Of a stretch of 64,000 bases of DNA, positions 36,614-47,369 are shown piece by piece (the first letter of the stretch is position 1; each line of letters opens with the position of its first letter). This stretch comes from Variovorax paradoxus (lineage in GTDB: Bacteria > Pseudomonadota > Gammaproteobacteria > Burkholderiales > Burkholderiaceae_C), in the NCBI RefSeq assembly GCF_009498455.1, contig NZ_CP045644.1, positions 2,669,001 through 2,733,000 on the forward strand, read 5' to 3'. Position numbers and translations under genes: made by a program. The notes under the pieces were generated by a model. The model saw only the letters and a program-made list of their open reading frames with translations. It was not told the origin of the DNA and did not search any database.

Positions 36614-38467
36614 TCAGGGTTTGACGCGCAGGCGCTTGAGGGTTTCCTGCAGCGTCTCGTTTTCTGCGTCCGTCAGCAGCGATTCTTTCCAGATCGCGAC
36701 GGCGCGGTCCTTCTGGCCGACCGACCACAGGACTTCACCGAAATGCGCGCCGATCTCGGGGTCGGGCCGCGTCTTGTAGGCCGCTTCGAGGATGCGGATC
36801 GCCTCCGCCGTGTTGCCGAGCCGGAACTCGACCCAGCCCAGGCTGTCGGCGATGAACGGGTCTTCGGGCGCGAGCTGCACCGCCTTCTGGATCAGCGTGC
36901 GGGCCTCGTCGAGCCGGATCTTGCGCTCGGCAAACGAGTAGCCCAGCGCGTTGTAGGCGTTCTGGCTCTCGGGCTTGAGCGCCATCAGGCGGCGCAGCAG
37001 CCGCTCCATGTCGTCGAGGCGGTTGAGCTTCTCGGCCATCATGGCCTGGTCATAGACGAGGTCGCCGTCGTCCGGCGCGGCGGCCGAGGCCTGGGCCAGC
37101 AGGTCGTAGGCGGCCTGGTATTGCTTGGCTTCGCGCAACAGCTGGGCTTCGGCGAGCAGTTTCTGCTTGCGCTCGTCCGCCGTGCGCTCGGGCAGTGCGC
37201 GCAGCAGCTCGCGGGCCTGGGGCAGCTTGCCTTGCTTGGCGAGCAGGCTGGCGCGGCGGCCTTGAATGGCGCTCTGGTTGTCGGAACTGTCGATGCGCGA
37301 GACCCAGCGGTCGGCCGCCTGGAAATCCTTGCGCCGCTCGGCCAGTTGCGACAGCACGAGATACGCCTGCGTCAGCCCGCGCTTGCGGTCGGCGACGTCA
37401 CCGGCGTCCTGGCTCTGGCCCGGCGCGGTCATCAGGTCGACGTAGCGCTTGAGCGAGGTCTCGGCCGCCGCTTCCTGGCGGGCCTGCATCTGCAGGCTGC
37501 CGAGCAGCAGCCAGGGCTCCGCCAGTTCCGGGCGCGCCGTGGTCAGCGTCTGGAGCTGCGCGGTGGCATCGCTGAAGCGGCGGCTCTCGACCAGCGTGCG
37601 CGCATAGGCGACGCGCAGGTCGGGCGAGGCCTTGGGGTTGTTCGCGAGGTAGCGCGTGACGATCGGCTCGGCCAGCGGCTGGCCCGGGTCGATGAGATCG
37701 AGCGCCAGCGCCGAGGGCGCCTCGGACGACGGATCGATCGCCTGCCCCTTGCGCGCGGCATCCAGCGCCCCCGAGGGGTCGCCGGCGTTCAGGCGCAGCC
37801 GGCCCACGGTGGCCCAGGCCAGTCCGCCGGTCGTCGGGCTCTTGAGTTCGTCGACCAGCGCCTGCTCGACCACCGAGGCGGCGAGCTTCTTGTCGGCGGC
37901 GCGGCCGTAGGTGCGCGCGATCACCGCCATCAGCAGAGGGCGCTCGATCTGCGAGGTGGCCGCCACTTCGGCGCGCAGCGGATCGACGGTTTCGCTGATG
38001 CGGTTCAGCGCGATCAAAATCTGCAGCTCGATGCGCCGGGCATCGCGCGAATTGGGCAGCGCTTCCTGCCAGGCGCGCGCCGCGGAGATGGCGGCGTCGC
38101 CGGAGCGCGACTGCAGCGCAATTTCGACCGCGCGCTGGAACAGCTTGCCGTCGCGCAGGCGCCGGGCGGCGTCGAGCACCAGCGAATAGCCGGAGCCGGG
38201 GTCGCCGGAACGAGCGGTGATCTCGCCCATGAGGATTTCGTAGAACAGATCGGCCGTCAGCGCCGACGGCTGTGCGGCCTCGGCGGCCGGCTTGGCGGCC
38301 GTGGTGGCCCGGGGTCGCACCGGCGGCTTCGGCGGCGCTGTGCGCTCGATGGCGGGAGCGGGGTTGCCGGCGGCGGTGGGTTCAAGAGACTGGGCCTGCG
38401 TTGCATAGGCAAGCAGCACGAGAGACGCGGCCGCCGCAAGGCGGTGACGGCGGGGCGATGGGTTCAT
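36614..38467 (-). CDS. Exported tetratricopeptide repeat protein
   Basis: Protein of 617 residues with a signal peptide ending near TQAQSLEP. A proline/alanine-rich stretch (residues 32-70) follows, then TPR-like helical hairpins to the end. The last repeats, for example QNAYNALGYSFAERKIRLDEA, resemble the N-terminal part of outer-membrane assembly TPR proteins. Its stop is directly followed by the lolB start with no gap. A role in envelope assembly is plausible from context, not proved. Confidence 0.85.
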   Translation of the reverse strand: MNPSPRRHRLAAAASLVLLAYATQAQSLEPTAAGNPAPAIERTAPPKPPVRPRATTAAKPAAEAAQPSALTADLFYEILMGEITARSGDPGSGYSLVLDAARRLRDGKLFQRAVEIALQSRSGDAAISAARAWQEALPNSRDARRIELQILIALNRISETVDPLRAEVAATSQIERPLLMAVIARTYGRAADKKLAASVVEQALVDELKSPTTGGLAWATVGRLRLNAGDPSGALDAARKGQAIDPSSEAPSALALDLIDPGQPLAEPIVTRYLANNPKASPDLRVAYARTLVESRRFSDATAQLQTLTTARPELAEPWLLLGSLQMQARQEAAAETSLKRYVDLMTAPGQSQDAGDVADRKRGLTQAYLVLSQLAERRKDFQAADRWVSRIDSSDNQSAIQGRRASLLAKQGKLPQARELLRALPERTADERKQKLLAEAQLLREAKQYQAAYDLLAQASAAAPDDGDLVYDQAMMAEKLNRLDDMERLLRRLMALKPESQNAYNALGYSFAERKIRLDEARTLIQKAVQLAPEDPFIADSLGWVEFRLGNTAEAIRILEAAYKTRPDPEIGAHFGEVLWSVGQKDRAVAIWKESLLTDAENETLQETLKRLRVKP

Positions 38468-38538
38468 CTGACCATAATAATCCAGCCATTTGAACGAGCG
38501 CCGCATGGGGCTTCGTCGCTGCCGGAGTTTTACTTTTC

Positions 38539-39354
38539 ATGCCTGAACTACCCGAAGTCGAAGTCACCCGGCGCGGCTTTGCCGACCGCATCGCCGGCGC
38601 GCGCATCGAGTCCGTGCGCGTCGGCAAGCCGCTGCGCTGGGCGCTGATGGTGCTGCCGCAGGCGCTGGTCGGACGCCGCGTGCGCGAGGTGCGCCGTCGC
38701 GGCAAGTACCTGCTGATCGACCTGGACCGCGGGCTGTTGCTGCTGCACCTGGGCATGTCAGGCAGCCTGCGTTTCGACATCCACTTGCCGGAACCCGGCG
38801 TGCACGACCACTTCGACCTCGTCACCGAACTTGGAACCCTGCGGCTCAACGACCCGCGCCGCTTCGGCGCCGTGGTCTACGTGGACGACGAAGAGGCGCC
38901 CTGGGCCCTCAAGCTGCTCGGCGGGCTGGGCATGGAGCCGCTGGGCGATGCCTTCGACCTCGACGCCTTCCACGCGGGGCTGAAGAAACGCCGCACGGCC
39001 ATCAAGCAGGTGCTGCTCGCGGGCGACGTGGTGGTGGGCGTGGGCAACATCTACGCGTCGGAGGCGCTGTTCATGGCCGGCATCCGCCCGACCTTGTCGG
39101 CGGCGCGCATCAGCCGGCCGCGCGCGGCGAAGCTGCATGCGGCGGTGCGCGAGATCCTGGCGCGGGCGGTGGAGAAGGGCGGCAGCACCCTGCGCGACTT
39201 CTCGAACGTGGACGGGCAGAACGGTTACTTCCAGCTCGAAGCGACCGTGTACGGCCGCGCGGGCGAGCCGTGCCGCGTGTGTAGCACGCCGATCCGGCTG
39301 TTGAAGCAGGGGCAGCGCTCTACTTATTACTGCCCTCACTGCCAGAAATCCTAG
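38539..39354 (+). CDS. mutM: Formamidopyrimidine-DNA glycosylase
   Basis: MutM (Fpg) removes 8-oxoguanine and related lesions. The mature N-terminus is PELPEVEV, with P2 as catalytic nucleophile and E3 as acid. The helix-two-turn-helix with [12 protein letters not shown] is present. The C-terminal zinc finger is complete (CRVC...CPHC). It has 271 residues, typical. MutY lies two genes downstream, so oxidised-guanine repair is linked in this locus. Confidence 0.97.
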   Translation: MPELPEVEVTRRGFADRIAGARIESVRVGKPLRWALMVLPQALVGRRVREVRRRGKYLLIDLDRGLLLLHLGMSGSLRFDIHLPEPGVHDHFDLVTELGTLRLNDPRRFGAVVYVDDEEAPWALKLLGGLGMEPLGDAFDLDAFHAGLKKRRTAIKQVLLAGDVVVGVGNIYASEALFMAGIRPTLSAARISRPRAAKLHAAVREILARAVEKGGSTLRDFSNVDGQNGYFQLEATVYGRAGEPCRVCSTPIRLLKQGQRSTYYCPHCQKS

Positions 39355-39456
39355 GAAGGCTGGCTCCGTGGCGATTGCTTCGGGGCAAACTCCTATAGGT
39401 ACCCCGTTCGCCATTCGGCGATGTTATATTTGTAAATTCTTACTTACATCTTCCCC

Positions 39457-41430
39457 TTGAGCCGCTCTTTCAACCAACAGCTCGATCAGCACGGCGCCTG
39501 GCGGAGCAACTTCGCCCGCCGCCTTCAGTGGCTGTCCCGTTGGCTGACCGACAACGAGCTGCTCGACCAGGCCGTGGCCGAACGGCTGCGCGCACTCGAA
39601 GACCAGATCCGCACCAGCAAGGTCATGGTGGCCTTCGTGGCCGAGTTCTCGCGCGGCAAGTCGGAGCTGATCAACGCGATCTTCTTTGCCAGCTACGGGC
39701 GGCGGATCATGCCGGCCAGCGCCGGGCGCACCACGATGTGCCCGACCGAGCTGGGCTACGACGCCGCACTGGCGCCCAAGCTGCGCCTGCTGCCGATCGA
39801 AACCCGCCTGGAGCCGCATTCGCTCACCCACTGGCGCGAGCGACCCACGCGCTGGACCGAGCTGCCCATCGATGTGGACGACGCCGAGCAGCTGGCCCAG
39901 GCCATGGGCAAGGTGGCCGAAGTCCGCTGGGTGAGCAAGGACGAAGCCCGCGCGCTGGGTTTCTGGAACCCCGAGACGCCCGACGACAACCCGGTGCAAG
40001 ACGCCGAAGGCCGCGTCGAAATTCCGCGCTGGCGCCATGCGGTGCTGAACATGCCGCACCCGCTGCTGGAGCAGGGGCTCGTGATCCTCGACACGCCCGG
40101 CCTGAACGCGATCGGCGCCGAGCCCGAACTCACCGTGAGCCTGATCCCGCAGGCGCATGCCGTCGTCTTCATCCTGGGCGCCGAAACCGGCGTGACCCGC
40201 TCCGACCTGTCGATCTGGCGCGAGCACCTGATCACCGGCGACGAGAGCCACGACACGCGCTTCGTGGTGCTCAACAAGATCGACACGCTGTGGGACACGC
40301 TGAGCACCCCCACGCAGATCGCGCAGCAGATCGAGCGCCAGCGCGAAGGCGCGGCCCGGCTGCTCGACGTGCCGCTGGCGCAGGTGCTGCCGGTGTCGGC
40401 GCAGAAGGGGCTGCAGGCCAAGATCGGTCACGACGCGGCGCTGCTCGAAGCCAGCCGGCTGCCAGCGCTCGAAGCGCTGCTCGGCGAAGGCGTGCTCGGC
40501 AAGCGCGAGACCATGCTGCGGCTCGCGGTCGATGCCGGCATGACCGCGCTGCGCACCGAGGCCGAGCGCCTGCTGAAGGTGCGCCAGCGCGACCTGTCGG
40601 AGCAGGCGCTGGAACTGCAGGGCCTGCGCGGCAAGAACGTGTCGGTCATCCGCCACATGCGCGCGCGCATCGACCAGGAACACGCCGAATTCGAAGGCAG
40701 CAACACGCGCATCCTGGCGCTGCGCTCGGTGCAGGGCAAGCTGCTGCGCGAGGTGTACGCGGTGCTCGGGCGCACGGCGCTCAAGGCCGACATGGTCAAG
40801 CTGGCCGCGGCGCTCAAGCGCCCCGGCGTCAAGTTCAATGTGCGCAAGGTATACGGCGAAACCTTCGATGCGCTGCGCAACAACCTGCGCGAAGTGCAGG
40901 CGACGACGGCCGAGATCCAGTCGATGCTGCACGCCACCTTCCGCCAGCTCAACGCCGAGCAGGGCTTCACGCTGCAGGCGCCGGCCGAGCCCGACCTGAG
41001 CGGCTTCGAGCAGGAGCTGGGCCAGATCGAGCGCAGCCACATCCACTACCTGGGCGTGGGCAACCTGATCAAGCTCGCGCAGGCTGACTTCTGCGACAAG
41101 CTGGTGCGCGCGCTGGCCAGCCGGCTGCGGCTCGTGAACGAGGCCGCCATGACCGAGGTCGAGCGCTGGAGCAAGGGCGCGAGCGCGCAGATCGATGCGC
41201 AGCTCAAGGAGCGCCGCCGCAATTTCAGCAAGCGCATCGAGGCGATCGAACGCATCCAGAACGCCGCAGGCAGCCTCGACGACCGGTTGGCCGAGATCGC
41301 CGCGCAAGAGAGCCACCTGGCCGCGCTGCAGGAGCGGCTGCACGAGTTCACCTCGCTGATCGCGCAGCACGGCAGCCAGCTGCCTGCCGCGGCCGCCGCC
41401 ATCGCGGGCGAGCAACTGCGTGCGGCCTGA
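39457..41430 (+). CDS. Dynamin-like GTPase
   Basis: Large GTPase of 657 residues. G1 is AEFSRGKSELIN (residues 62-73), G3 is DTPGLN near 212 and G4 is LNKID near 275. Residues 350-650 are predicted helical and glutamine-rich, without clear transmembrane segments. The start used is TTG, with no good ribosome site. Bacterial dynamin-like proteins can remodel membranes, and a conserved place between mutM and mutY is typical of Burkholderiales, but its role here is unknown. Confidence 0.85.
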   Translation: MSRSFNQQLDQHGAWRSNFARRLQWLSRWLTDNELLDQAVAERLRALEDQIRTSKVMVAFVAEFSRGKSELINAIFFASYGRRIMPASAGRTTMCPTELGYDAALAPKLRLLPIETRLEPHSLTHWRERPTRWTELPIDVDDAEQLAQAMGKVAEVRWVSKDEARALGFWNPETPDDNPVQDAEGRVEIPRWRHAVLNMPHPLLEQGLVILDTPGLNAIGAEPELTVSLIPQAHAVVFILGAETGVTRSDLSIWREHLITGDESHDTRFVVLNKIDTLWDTLSTPTQIAQQIERQREGAARLLDVPLAQVLPVSAQKGLQAKIGHDAALLEASRLPALEALLGEGVLGKRETMLRLAVDAGMTALRTEAERLLKVRQRDLSEQALELQGLRGKNVSVIRHMRARIDQEHAEFEGSNTRILALRSVQGKLLREVYAVLGRTALKADMVKLAAALKRPGVKFNVRKVYGETFDALRNNLREVQATTAEIQSMLHATFRQLNAEQGFTLQAPAEPDLSGFEQELGQIERSHIHYLGVGNLIKLAQADFCDKLVRALASRLRLVNEAAMTEVERWSKGASAQIDAQLKERRRNFSKRIEAIERIQNAAGSLDDRLAEIAAQESHLAALQERLHEFTSLIAQHGSQLPAAAAAIAGEQLRAA

Positions 41431-42505
41431 GCGCGCCGCCGCGCGGGCGGCCGTCTCCCCATCTGTGTCACTGCCCCCCGATTTCGCCGCACAGATCGTG
41501 CGCTGGCAGCGCAGCCACGGACGCAGCGAACTGCCGTGGCAGAACACGCGCGACCCGTACCGCGTCTGGCTCTCGGAGGTGATGCTTCAGCAGACCCAGG
41601 TCACGACCGTGCTCGGCTACTTCGCGCGCTTTCTTGAACGCTTCCCGGACGTGGCGGCGCTGGCCGCCGGCACCGAGGACGAGGTGTTCGGCCTGTGGAG
41701 CGGGCTGGGCTACTACAGCCGCGCGCGCAACATGCACCGCTGCGCGCAGGAGGTGGTCGCGCGCTTCGGCGGCGCCTTCCCGCACACCGCCGCCGAACTC
41801 GTGACTTTGCCCGGCATCGGGCGCTCCACCGCTGCGGCGATCGCGGCTTTCTGTTTCGGCGAGCGCGTGGCGATCCTCGACGGCAACGTGAAGCGCGTGC
41901 TGACGCGCGTGCTCGGCTTCGACGGCGACATGTCGTCGTCGGCGCAGGAGCGTGCGCTGTGGGACCTCGCCACGCAGCTGCTGCCGCCGGAAGGTCAGCG
42001 CGAGGCGGTGGCGCACTACACGCAGGGCCTGATGGACCTGGGCGCCACGGTCTGCCTGCCGCGCAAGCCCAGCTGCATGACCTGCCCGGTGAACGCCATC
42101 TGCGTGGGCTTGCGCCAGGGCGCGCCCGAGCGCTATCCGGTGAAGACGCGCAAGCTCAAGCGCAGCGCCCAGTCGCTGTGGGTGCTGCTGGCGCGCGACG
42201 CCCAAGGGCGCGTGTGGCTGGAGAAGCGGCCGGCCAAGGGCATCTGGGCGGGGCTGCATTGCCTGCCGGTGTTCGACAGCCATGAGGCGCTGCTCGCGGC
42301 CCTGCCGGCAGGCGCGGCGCATGACGCGCAGGAGCTACCACCCTTCGTGCATGTGCTGACCCACAAGGATCTGCACCTGCATCCGGTGCTGCTCCAGGGC
42401 GTCCAGCCGCAAGGCGAGGGCGCGCGCTGGGTCGAGGCGCAGGAGTGGAGTCGATTGGGGCTGCCCGCCCCGATGCGCAAGCTGCTGGAAGCCGCCGAGG
42501 CCTGA
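41420..42505 (+). CDS. mutY: A/G-specific adenine DNA glycosylase
   Basis: MutY removes adenine mispaired with 8-oxoguanine. Catalytic glutamate E53 is in SEVMLQQTQV. The helix-hairpin-helix LPGIGRSTAAAI precedes the catalytic aspartate in ILDGNVKRVL. The iron-sulfur motif is CLPRKPSCMTCPVNAIC. A C-terminal NUDIX-like domain (VWLEKRPAKGIWAGLHCLP) recognises the opposite lesion. The GTG at 41420 overlaps the GTPase stop by 11 bp; a start a little downstream cannot be excluded. Confidence 0.96.
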   Translation: MRPERAAARAAVSPSVSLPPDFAAQIVRWQRSHGRSELPWQNTRDPYRVWLSEVMLQQTQVTTVLGYFARFLERFPDVAALAAGTEDEVFGLWSGLGYYSRARNMHRCAQEVVARFGGAFPHTAAELVTLPGIGRSTAAAIAAFCFGERVAILDGNVKRVLTRVLGFDGDMSSSAQERALWDLATQLLPPEGQREAVAHYTQGLMDLGATVCLPRKPSCMTCPVNAICVGLRQGAPERYPVKTRKLKRSAQSLWVLLARDAQGRVWLEKRPAKGIWAGLHCLPVFDSHEALLAALPAGAAHDAQELPPFVHVLTHKDLHLHPVLLQGVQPQGEGARWVEAQEWSRLGLPAPMRKLLEAAEA

Positions 42506-42521
42506 ACGGCCTTCGCCGCCG

Positions 42522-43403
42522 TCAGGCGTCGAGTTCGCGGTGGCGCTTGAGCGCGCCCCAGCGGGCACCGAAGGCGCGCGCCAGCTGCTCGACCAGGAAC
42601 ACCGACCGGTGCTGGCCGCCCGTGCAGCCGATGGCCACTGTCACGTAGCTGCGGTGGTCGCGCGCGAGCGCGTCGAGCCAGTGCGTCAGGAACTGTTCGA
42701 TGTCGTCGAACATGCGCGCCACGTCGTCGTGCTCGCGCAGCCACTCGATCACCGGTTCGTCGCGGCCCGTCAGCGCGCGCAGCGCCGGCACGTAGTGCGG
42801 GTTGGGCAGCATGCGCACGTCGAACACGTAGTCGGCATCGAGCGGCACGCCGCGCTTGAAGGCGAACGACTCGAACACCAGCGTCAGCGCGTTCTGCGGC
42901 GCCGAGATCAGCCCCTTGATGTAGCTCTGGAGCTGCGCGGGGCGGATGAGGCTGGTGTCGATCACGTCGGCGCCGTCGCGCAGGTCGGCCAGCAATTCGC
43001 GTTCGAGTTCGATGGCCTGCACCAGCACGCGGTGCTGCTCGGGCACGTCGGTGCGGCTTTCCTGGCGCGAGAGCGGGTGGCGCCGGCGCGTTTCCGAATA
43101 ACGGCGCAGCAGCGCGTCGGTGGTCGCGTCGAGGAACAGCGAGCGCAGCGAGACGCCGTCGGCGCGCAGCGCTTCGAGCTGCTGCGGCACGATCGGCAGC
43201 GACACGCCGCTGCGCACGTCCATCGCAATTGCCACGCGCGTGGCTTGCTGTTCGTGCTGCAGCGCGATGAAGGCCGTGAGCAATTCGGGCGGCAGGTTGT
43301 CGACGCAGTAATAGCCGGCGTCTTCCAGCGCGTGCAGCGCCACCGACTTGCCGGAGCCCGACATGCCGGTGATGAGGACGAGGTCGAGATTCATGGCCGT
43401 CAT
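42522..43403 (-). CDS. rapZ: RNase adapter protein RapZ
   Basis: RapZ is the nucleotide-binding adapter that in E. coli directs RNase E to the small RNA GlmZ. The Walker A motif GMSGSGKS is at residues 13-20. The motif [10 protein letters not shown] and the C-terminal [10 protein letters not shown] are diagnostic. It has 293 residues. The ATG at 43403 overlaps the recN stop (ATGA); an ATG at 43394 is the alternative. It converges with mutY. Its target here need not be GlmZ. Confidence 0.95.
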   Translation of the reverse strand: MTAMNLDLVLITGMSGSGKSVALHALEDAGYYCVDNLPPELLTAFIALQHEQQATRVAIAMDVRSGVSLPIVPQQLEALRADGVSLRSLFLDATTDALLRRYSETRRRHPLSRQESRTDVPEQHRVLVQAIELERELLADLRDGADVIDTSLIRPAQLQSYIKGLISAPQNALTLVFESFAFKRGVPLDADYVFDVRMLPNPHYVPALRALTGRDEPVIEWLREHDDVARMFDDIEQFLTHWLDALARDHRSYVTVAIGCTGGQHRSVFLVEQLARAFGARWGALKRHRELDA

Positions 43404-45082
43404 GGGGCGGTCGCCGGCGTCTTGTGGCCGAGCATTTCGCGCGCATGGGCAAGCGAGGTGGCCGACACCTTTTCGCCGCCGAGCATGCGGGCGATTTCGC
43501 GCGCCCGGTCGTCGGCCGCCAGGCGCGACACACCGCTTTCGGTGCGCGGGCCGTCCGTGCCGGCGGTTGTCGTCTGGCGCTTGGCGACCACGAGGTGGTG
43601 GTCGGCGCAGGCTGCCACTTGGGGAAGATGGGTCACGGCGAGCACCTGGCGGTCGCGACCGAGTTGCTTCATGAGGCGGCCCACGGTCTCGGCGACGGCA
43701 CCGCCGACGCCGGCATCGACCTCGTCGAAGATCAGTGTCTGCGCGGCGCCCAGTTCGCTGGTCGTCACGGCAATGGCCAGCGCGATGCGCGAGAGCTCAC
43801 CGCCCGAGGCCACCTTGCCGATGGCGCGCGGCGTGCTGCCGGCGTGGCCGGCCACCAGGAACGAAATTTCTTCGAGGCCGGCGCGGCTGGGCTGTGCCAG
43901 CGGCTGCAGTTCGACGTCGAAGCGCCCGCCCTGCATGCCCAGCCCCTGCATCGCCTGCGTGACGGCCTGGGCGAGGCGCGGTGCGGCCTGCTTGCGGATC
44001 TTGCCGAGGGCCTTGGCTTCCTTCATGTAGGCCTGCTGGGTGTTCTGCTCGGCGCGCTCCAGGCCTTCGAGGTCGCTTTGCGCGTCGAGCGCCTGCAGCT
44101 CCGCCTGCCAGCCCGCCAGCAGCACGGGCAGCTCGGCCGGCGTGCGCTTGTAGCGGCGCGCGAGCGACATCCACAGGCCCATGCGCTCGTCGAGTTCGGC
44201 GAGGGTTTTCGGATCAGTGTCGGTGTCGCGCAGGTAGCCGTGCAGCGAGTGGGCCGCGTCCGAGGCCTGCGCCACGCAGGAAGCCAGCACTTCGCCCAGC
44301 GTGCGGAATTCGGGCTCGATGTGCTCGCAGTTCTGCAGCAGCGTCGCGGCGCGCGTAAGAGCGGCGAGGGCGCCGTTGTCGTCGTCTTCGAGCGCCTGGC
44401 TCGCGCCTTGTGCCGCGTCGATGAGCGCCTGCGCGTTCGAGATGCGCGAGTGGTGGGCCGAAAGCTCTTCCCACTCGTCGGCGCCCGGTGCGAGCTTCGC
44501 GACTTCGGAGATCTGCCATTGCAGCCGCTCGCGCTCGCGCTGCAGCGAGTCTTGCGCCGAGCGTGCGTGCTCGAGCGCCGAAAGCGCCTGCCGCCAGCTG
44601 TGCCAGGCGGCGTCGAGCGCGTCGGTGCGCGCGCCCGCATAGGCGTCGAGCAGGCCGCGCACGGCCTCGGGGCGGGTCAGGCTCTGCCAGGCGTGCTGGC
44701 CGTGGATGTCGAGCAGACGGTCGCCGAGTTCGCGCAGTTGCGTGGCGGTGGCGGGGCTGCCGTTGATCCAGCCGCGGCTGCGTCCCTGAAGGTCGACCGT
44801 GCGGCGCAGCAGCAGCCCGTCGCCGACCTCGAAGCCGCCTTCGTCGAGCCAGCCGGCCAGGGCCGGGTCGGCATCGAACTCGGCGCTCACGTCGAGCCGC
44901 TCGGCGCCTTCGCGCACGGCACCGGCGTCGGCGCGGTTGCCCAGCGCCAGTTGCAGCGCGTCGATCAGGATGGACTTGCCGGCGCCGGTTTCCCCGGTCA
45001 GCACCGTGAAGCCGGCCGACAGATCGAGTTCAAGGGACCGCACGATCACGAAGTCGCGCAGTGCGATGCGTCGCAAAGCCAT
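43400..45082 (-). CDS. recN: DNA repair protein RecN
   Basis: SMC-like ATPase that acts in double-strand break repair, 560 residues. Walker A is [18 protein letters not shown] near residue 30, the middle is coiled coil, and the C-terminal signature and Walker B region ([34 protein letters not shown]) is complete. It lies 37 bp from nadK on the same strand. No LexA site was identified in the short gap. Confidence 0.97.
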   Translation of the reverse strand: MALRRIALRDFVIVRSLELDLSAGFTVLTGETGAGKSILIDALQLALGNRADAGAVREGAERLDVSAEFDADPALAGWLDEGGFEVGDGLLLRRTVDLQGRSRGWINGSPATATQLRELGDRLLDIHGQHAWQSLTRPEAVRGLLDAYAGARTDALDAAWHSWRQALSALEHARSAQDSLQRERERLQWQISEVAKLAPGADEWEELSAHHSRISNAQALIDAAQGASQALEDDDNGALAALTRAATLLQNCEHIEPEFRTLGEVLASCVAQASDAAHSLHGYLRDTDTDPKTLAELDERMGLWMSLARRYKRTPAELPVLLAGWQAELQALDAQSDLEGLERAEQNTQQAYMKEAKALGKIRKQAAPRLAQAVTQAMQGLGMQGGRFDVELQPLAQPSRAGLEEISFLVAGHAGSTPRAIGKVASGGELSRIALAIAVTTSELGAAQTLIFDEVDAGVGGAVAETVGRLMKQLGRDRQVLAVTHLPQVAACADHHLVVAKRQTTTAGTDGPRTESGVSRLAADDRAREIARMLGGEKVSATSLAHAREMLGHKTPATAP

Positions 45083-45119
45083 CTCAGTTCGTCCTCAAGC
45101 GGGGGGCATGGTCCTTCAT

Positions 45120-46025
45120 TCAGGAGCCCCCTTCGTTCCAATGGAGTTTTTTCCGCAGCGTGTCGAAGTAGCTCCAGCCGCGTGGATGCAGAAAGCGCAC
45201 CCGGAAGTCGGAGCGGCGCACCACCACGCGGTCGCCGATGGCGAGCGAGGCGAGCGACTGCATGTCGAAATTGGCGCTGGCGTCGCGCCCGCTCACCAGC
45301 TCGATCACGATCTCGTCGGCGTCGGGCAGCAGCACGGGGCGGTTCGACAGCGTGTGCGGCGCGATCGGCACCATCACCCAGCCCGGCACCGCCGGATGCA
45401 GCAGCGGCCCGCCGGCCGACAGCGCATAGGCCGTCGAGCCCGTGGGCGACGCGATGATCAGTCCGTCGGCACGCTGGTTGGCCACGAAATGCCGGCCCAC
45501 CGACACGCGCATCTCGACCATGCCCGAGGTGGCGCCGCGGTTGACGACCACGTCGTTCATCGCCAGCGCGTCGAACACCACGGCCTCGTCGCGGATCACC
45601 TGCGCGTGCATCAGGCTGCGGTGGTCTTCTTCGTATTCGCCGGCCAGCATCGGGATGAGTGTGGCCTGGTAGTTGTCGAGCGGGATGTCGGTGATGAAGC
45701 CGAGCCGGCCGCGGTTGATGCCGATCAGCGGGATGCCGTAGCACGCGAGCTGCCGGCCGATGCCGAGCATGGTGCCGTCACCGCCGACCACGAGGCCGAG
45801 GTCGCAGCGCTGGCCGATTTCTTCGACCGACAGCGCCTGGTAACGCGGGTGCGGCGGGGCGTCGGTGTCCTCGCAGGACGAACGCTCCACGAACACCGTG
45901 CAACCCTGCGATTCAAGGAAGGCGCCAATGCCCTCCATCACGCCGTCGCGCGCATCGGCTTGCGCCCGGGCGCCGGAAGCCTGGTATTTGCCGATCAGGG
46001 CGACGTGACGAAAGCGAGAGGTCAT
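45120..46025 (-). CDS. nadK: NAD kinase
   Basis: NadK phosphorylates NAD to NADP. The catalytic GGDGTML motif, [12 protein letters not shown] and [17 protein letters not shown] are diagnostic. It has 301 residues. Its start is only 31 bp from that of the divergent hrcA, so both promoters and any control site must overlap in that gap. Confidence 0.97.
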   Translation of the reverse strand: MTSRFRHVALIGKYQASGARAQADARDGVMEGIGAFLESQGCTVFVERSSCEDTDAPPHPRYQALSVEEIGQRCDLGLVVGGDGTMLGIGRQLACYGIPLIGINRGRLGFITDIPLDNYQATLIPMLAGEYEEDHRSLMHAQVIRDEAVVFDALAMNDVVVNRGATSGMVEMRVSVGRHFVANQRADGLIIASPTGSTAYALSAGGPLLHPAVPGWVMVPIAPHTLSNRPVLLPDADEIVIELVSGRDASANFDMQSLASLAIGDRVVVRRSDFRVRFLHPRGWSYFDTLRKKLHWNEGGS

Positions 46026-46056
46026 AGCTCACAAATTACAACACTAAAATCTTGCA

Positions 46057-47064
46057 ATGCTGGACGACCGTGCCAAGTTGCTGTTGAAGACGCTGGTCGA
46101 GCGTTACATCGCCGACGGGCAACCCGTCGGATCACGCACGCTCTCGCGTTCGGCGGGGCTGGATCTCTCGCCCGCGACCATCCGCAACGTCATGTCCGAC
46201 CTCGAGGCGCTGGGGCTCATTGCAAGCCCCCACACCTCGGCCGGACGCGTGCCGACCACGCGCGGCTACCGGTTGTTCGTCGACACCATGCTGACGGCGC
46301 AGCGCGAGGAGATGAGCACGCCAAGCCTGGCGGCCGACCAGCCGCAGAAGGTGATTGCCAACGCCGCCCACCTGCTGTCGAACCTGTCGCAGTTCGTCGG
46401 TGTGGTGATGGCGCCGCGGCGCGCCTCGGTGTTCAAGCAGATCGAATTTTTGCGCCTGTCGGAGCGGCGTCTGCTGGTGATCATCGTGTCGCCCGACGGC
46501 GATGTGCAGAACCGCGTGATCTTCCCCGAGTCCGATTACTCGCAGTCGCAACTGGTCGAGGCCTCGAACTACATCAACGCACACTTTGCGGGCCTGACGA
46601 TCGAGCAGGTGCGCGACCGGCTGCAGTCCGAGGTCGAGAAGCTGCGCGGTGAAATCGCCGCGCTGATGCAGGCCGCGGTGCAGGTCAGCTCCGAGGTGCT
46701 CACCGATGCCAAGGCCGACGACGTCGTGATTTCCGGCGAGCGCAACCTGCTGTCGGTGACCGATTTCTCCAGCGACATGGGACAGCTGCGGCGCGCCTTC
46801 GATCTTTTCGAGGAGAAGGCTCAGCTGATGCGGTTGCTCGACGTGTCGAGCAAGGCCGAGGGCGTGCGCATCTTCATCGGCGGCGAAAGCCAGGTCGTGC
46901 CCTTCGAGGAACTGTCGATCGTCAGCGCCAATTACGAGGTCGACGGCCAGGTGGTCGGCACGCTGGGCGTGATCGGCCCGACCCGCATGCCGTACGACCG
47001 CATGATCCAGATCGTCGATATCACCTCGCGGCTGGTGAGCAACGCGCTGAGCTACCGCAAGTAG
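46057..47064 (+). CDS. hrcA: Heat-inducible transcription repressor HrcA
   Basis: HrcA represses chaperone operons by binding CIRCE elements, with GroEL controlling its activity. Residues 1-70 form the winged HTH ([35 protein letters not shown]). The C-terminal GAF-like domain includes [16 protein letters not shown]. It has 335 residues, typical length. No CIRCE copy (TTAGCACTC-N9-GAGTGCTAA) is seen in its short upstream gap. Confidence 0.96.
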   Translation: MLDDRAKLLLKTLVERYIADGQPVGSRTLSRSAGLDLSPATIRNVMSDLEALGLIASPHTSAGRVPTTRGYRLFVDTMLTAQREEMSTPSLAADQPQKVIANAAHLLSNLSQFVGVVMAPRRASVFKQIEFLRLSERRLLVIIVSPDGDVQNRVIFPESDYSQSQLVEASNYINAHFAGLTIEQVRDRLQSEVEKLRGEIAALMQAAVQVSSEVLTDAKADDVVISGERNLLSVTDFSSDMGQLRRAFDLFEEKAQLMRLLDVSSKAEGVRIFIGGESQVVPFEELSIVSANYEVDGQVVGTLGVIGPTRMPYDRMIQIVDITSRLVSNALSYRK

Positions 47065-47099
47065 CCGGCCGCGCGCGGCGCATAGAATCGTGCCCGCGT

Positions 47100-47176
<77 letters not shown>

Positions 47177-47198
47177 CCAAAGCCGCGTCAATGCTGAG

Positions 47199-47231
47199 AA
47201 GTCCGCTATTCAAAAGATAGCGGACTTTTTT
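47199..47231 (+). terminator. Terminator after the tRNA
   Basis: Perfect 11-bp stem AAGTCCGCTAT/ATAGCGGACTT around a 7-base loop, then a T run at 47226-47231. It lies 22 bp beyond the tRNA and would end its transcript. Confidence 0.85.
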
Positions 47232-47369
47232 CATGGCGGAACCGTTGCCAGATTATTGCCAGATTTGCTCCGGATGCTGCTGCATTCAACCGCACTGTGC
47301 CGCACGTTTCGTCGTCAGTCCGGACCGTCGGCAACTTGCTCGCGTTGGCACTTGTGGGGATGGCTCTGG

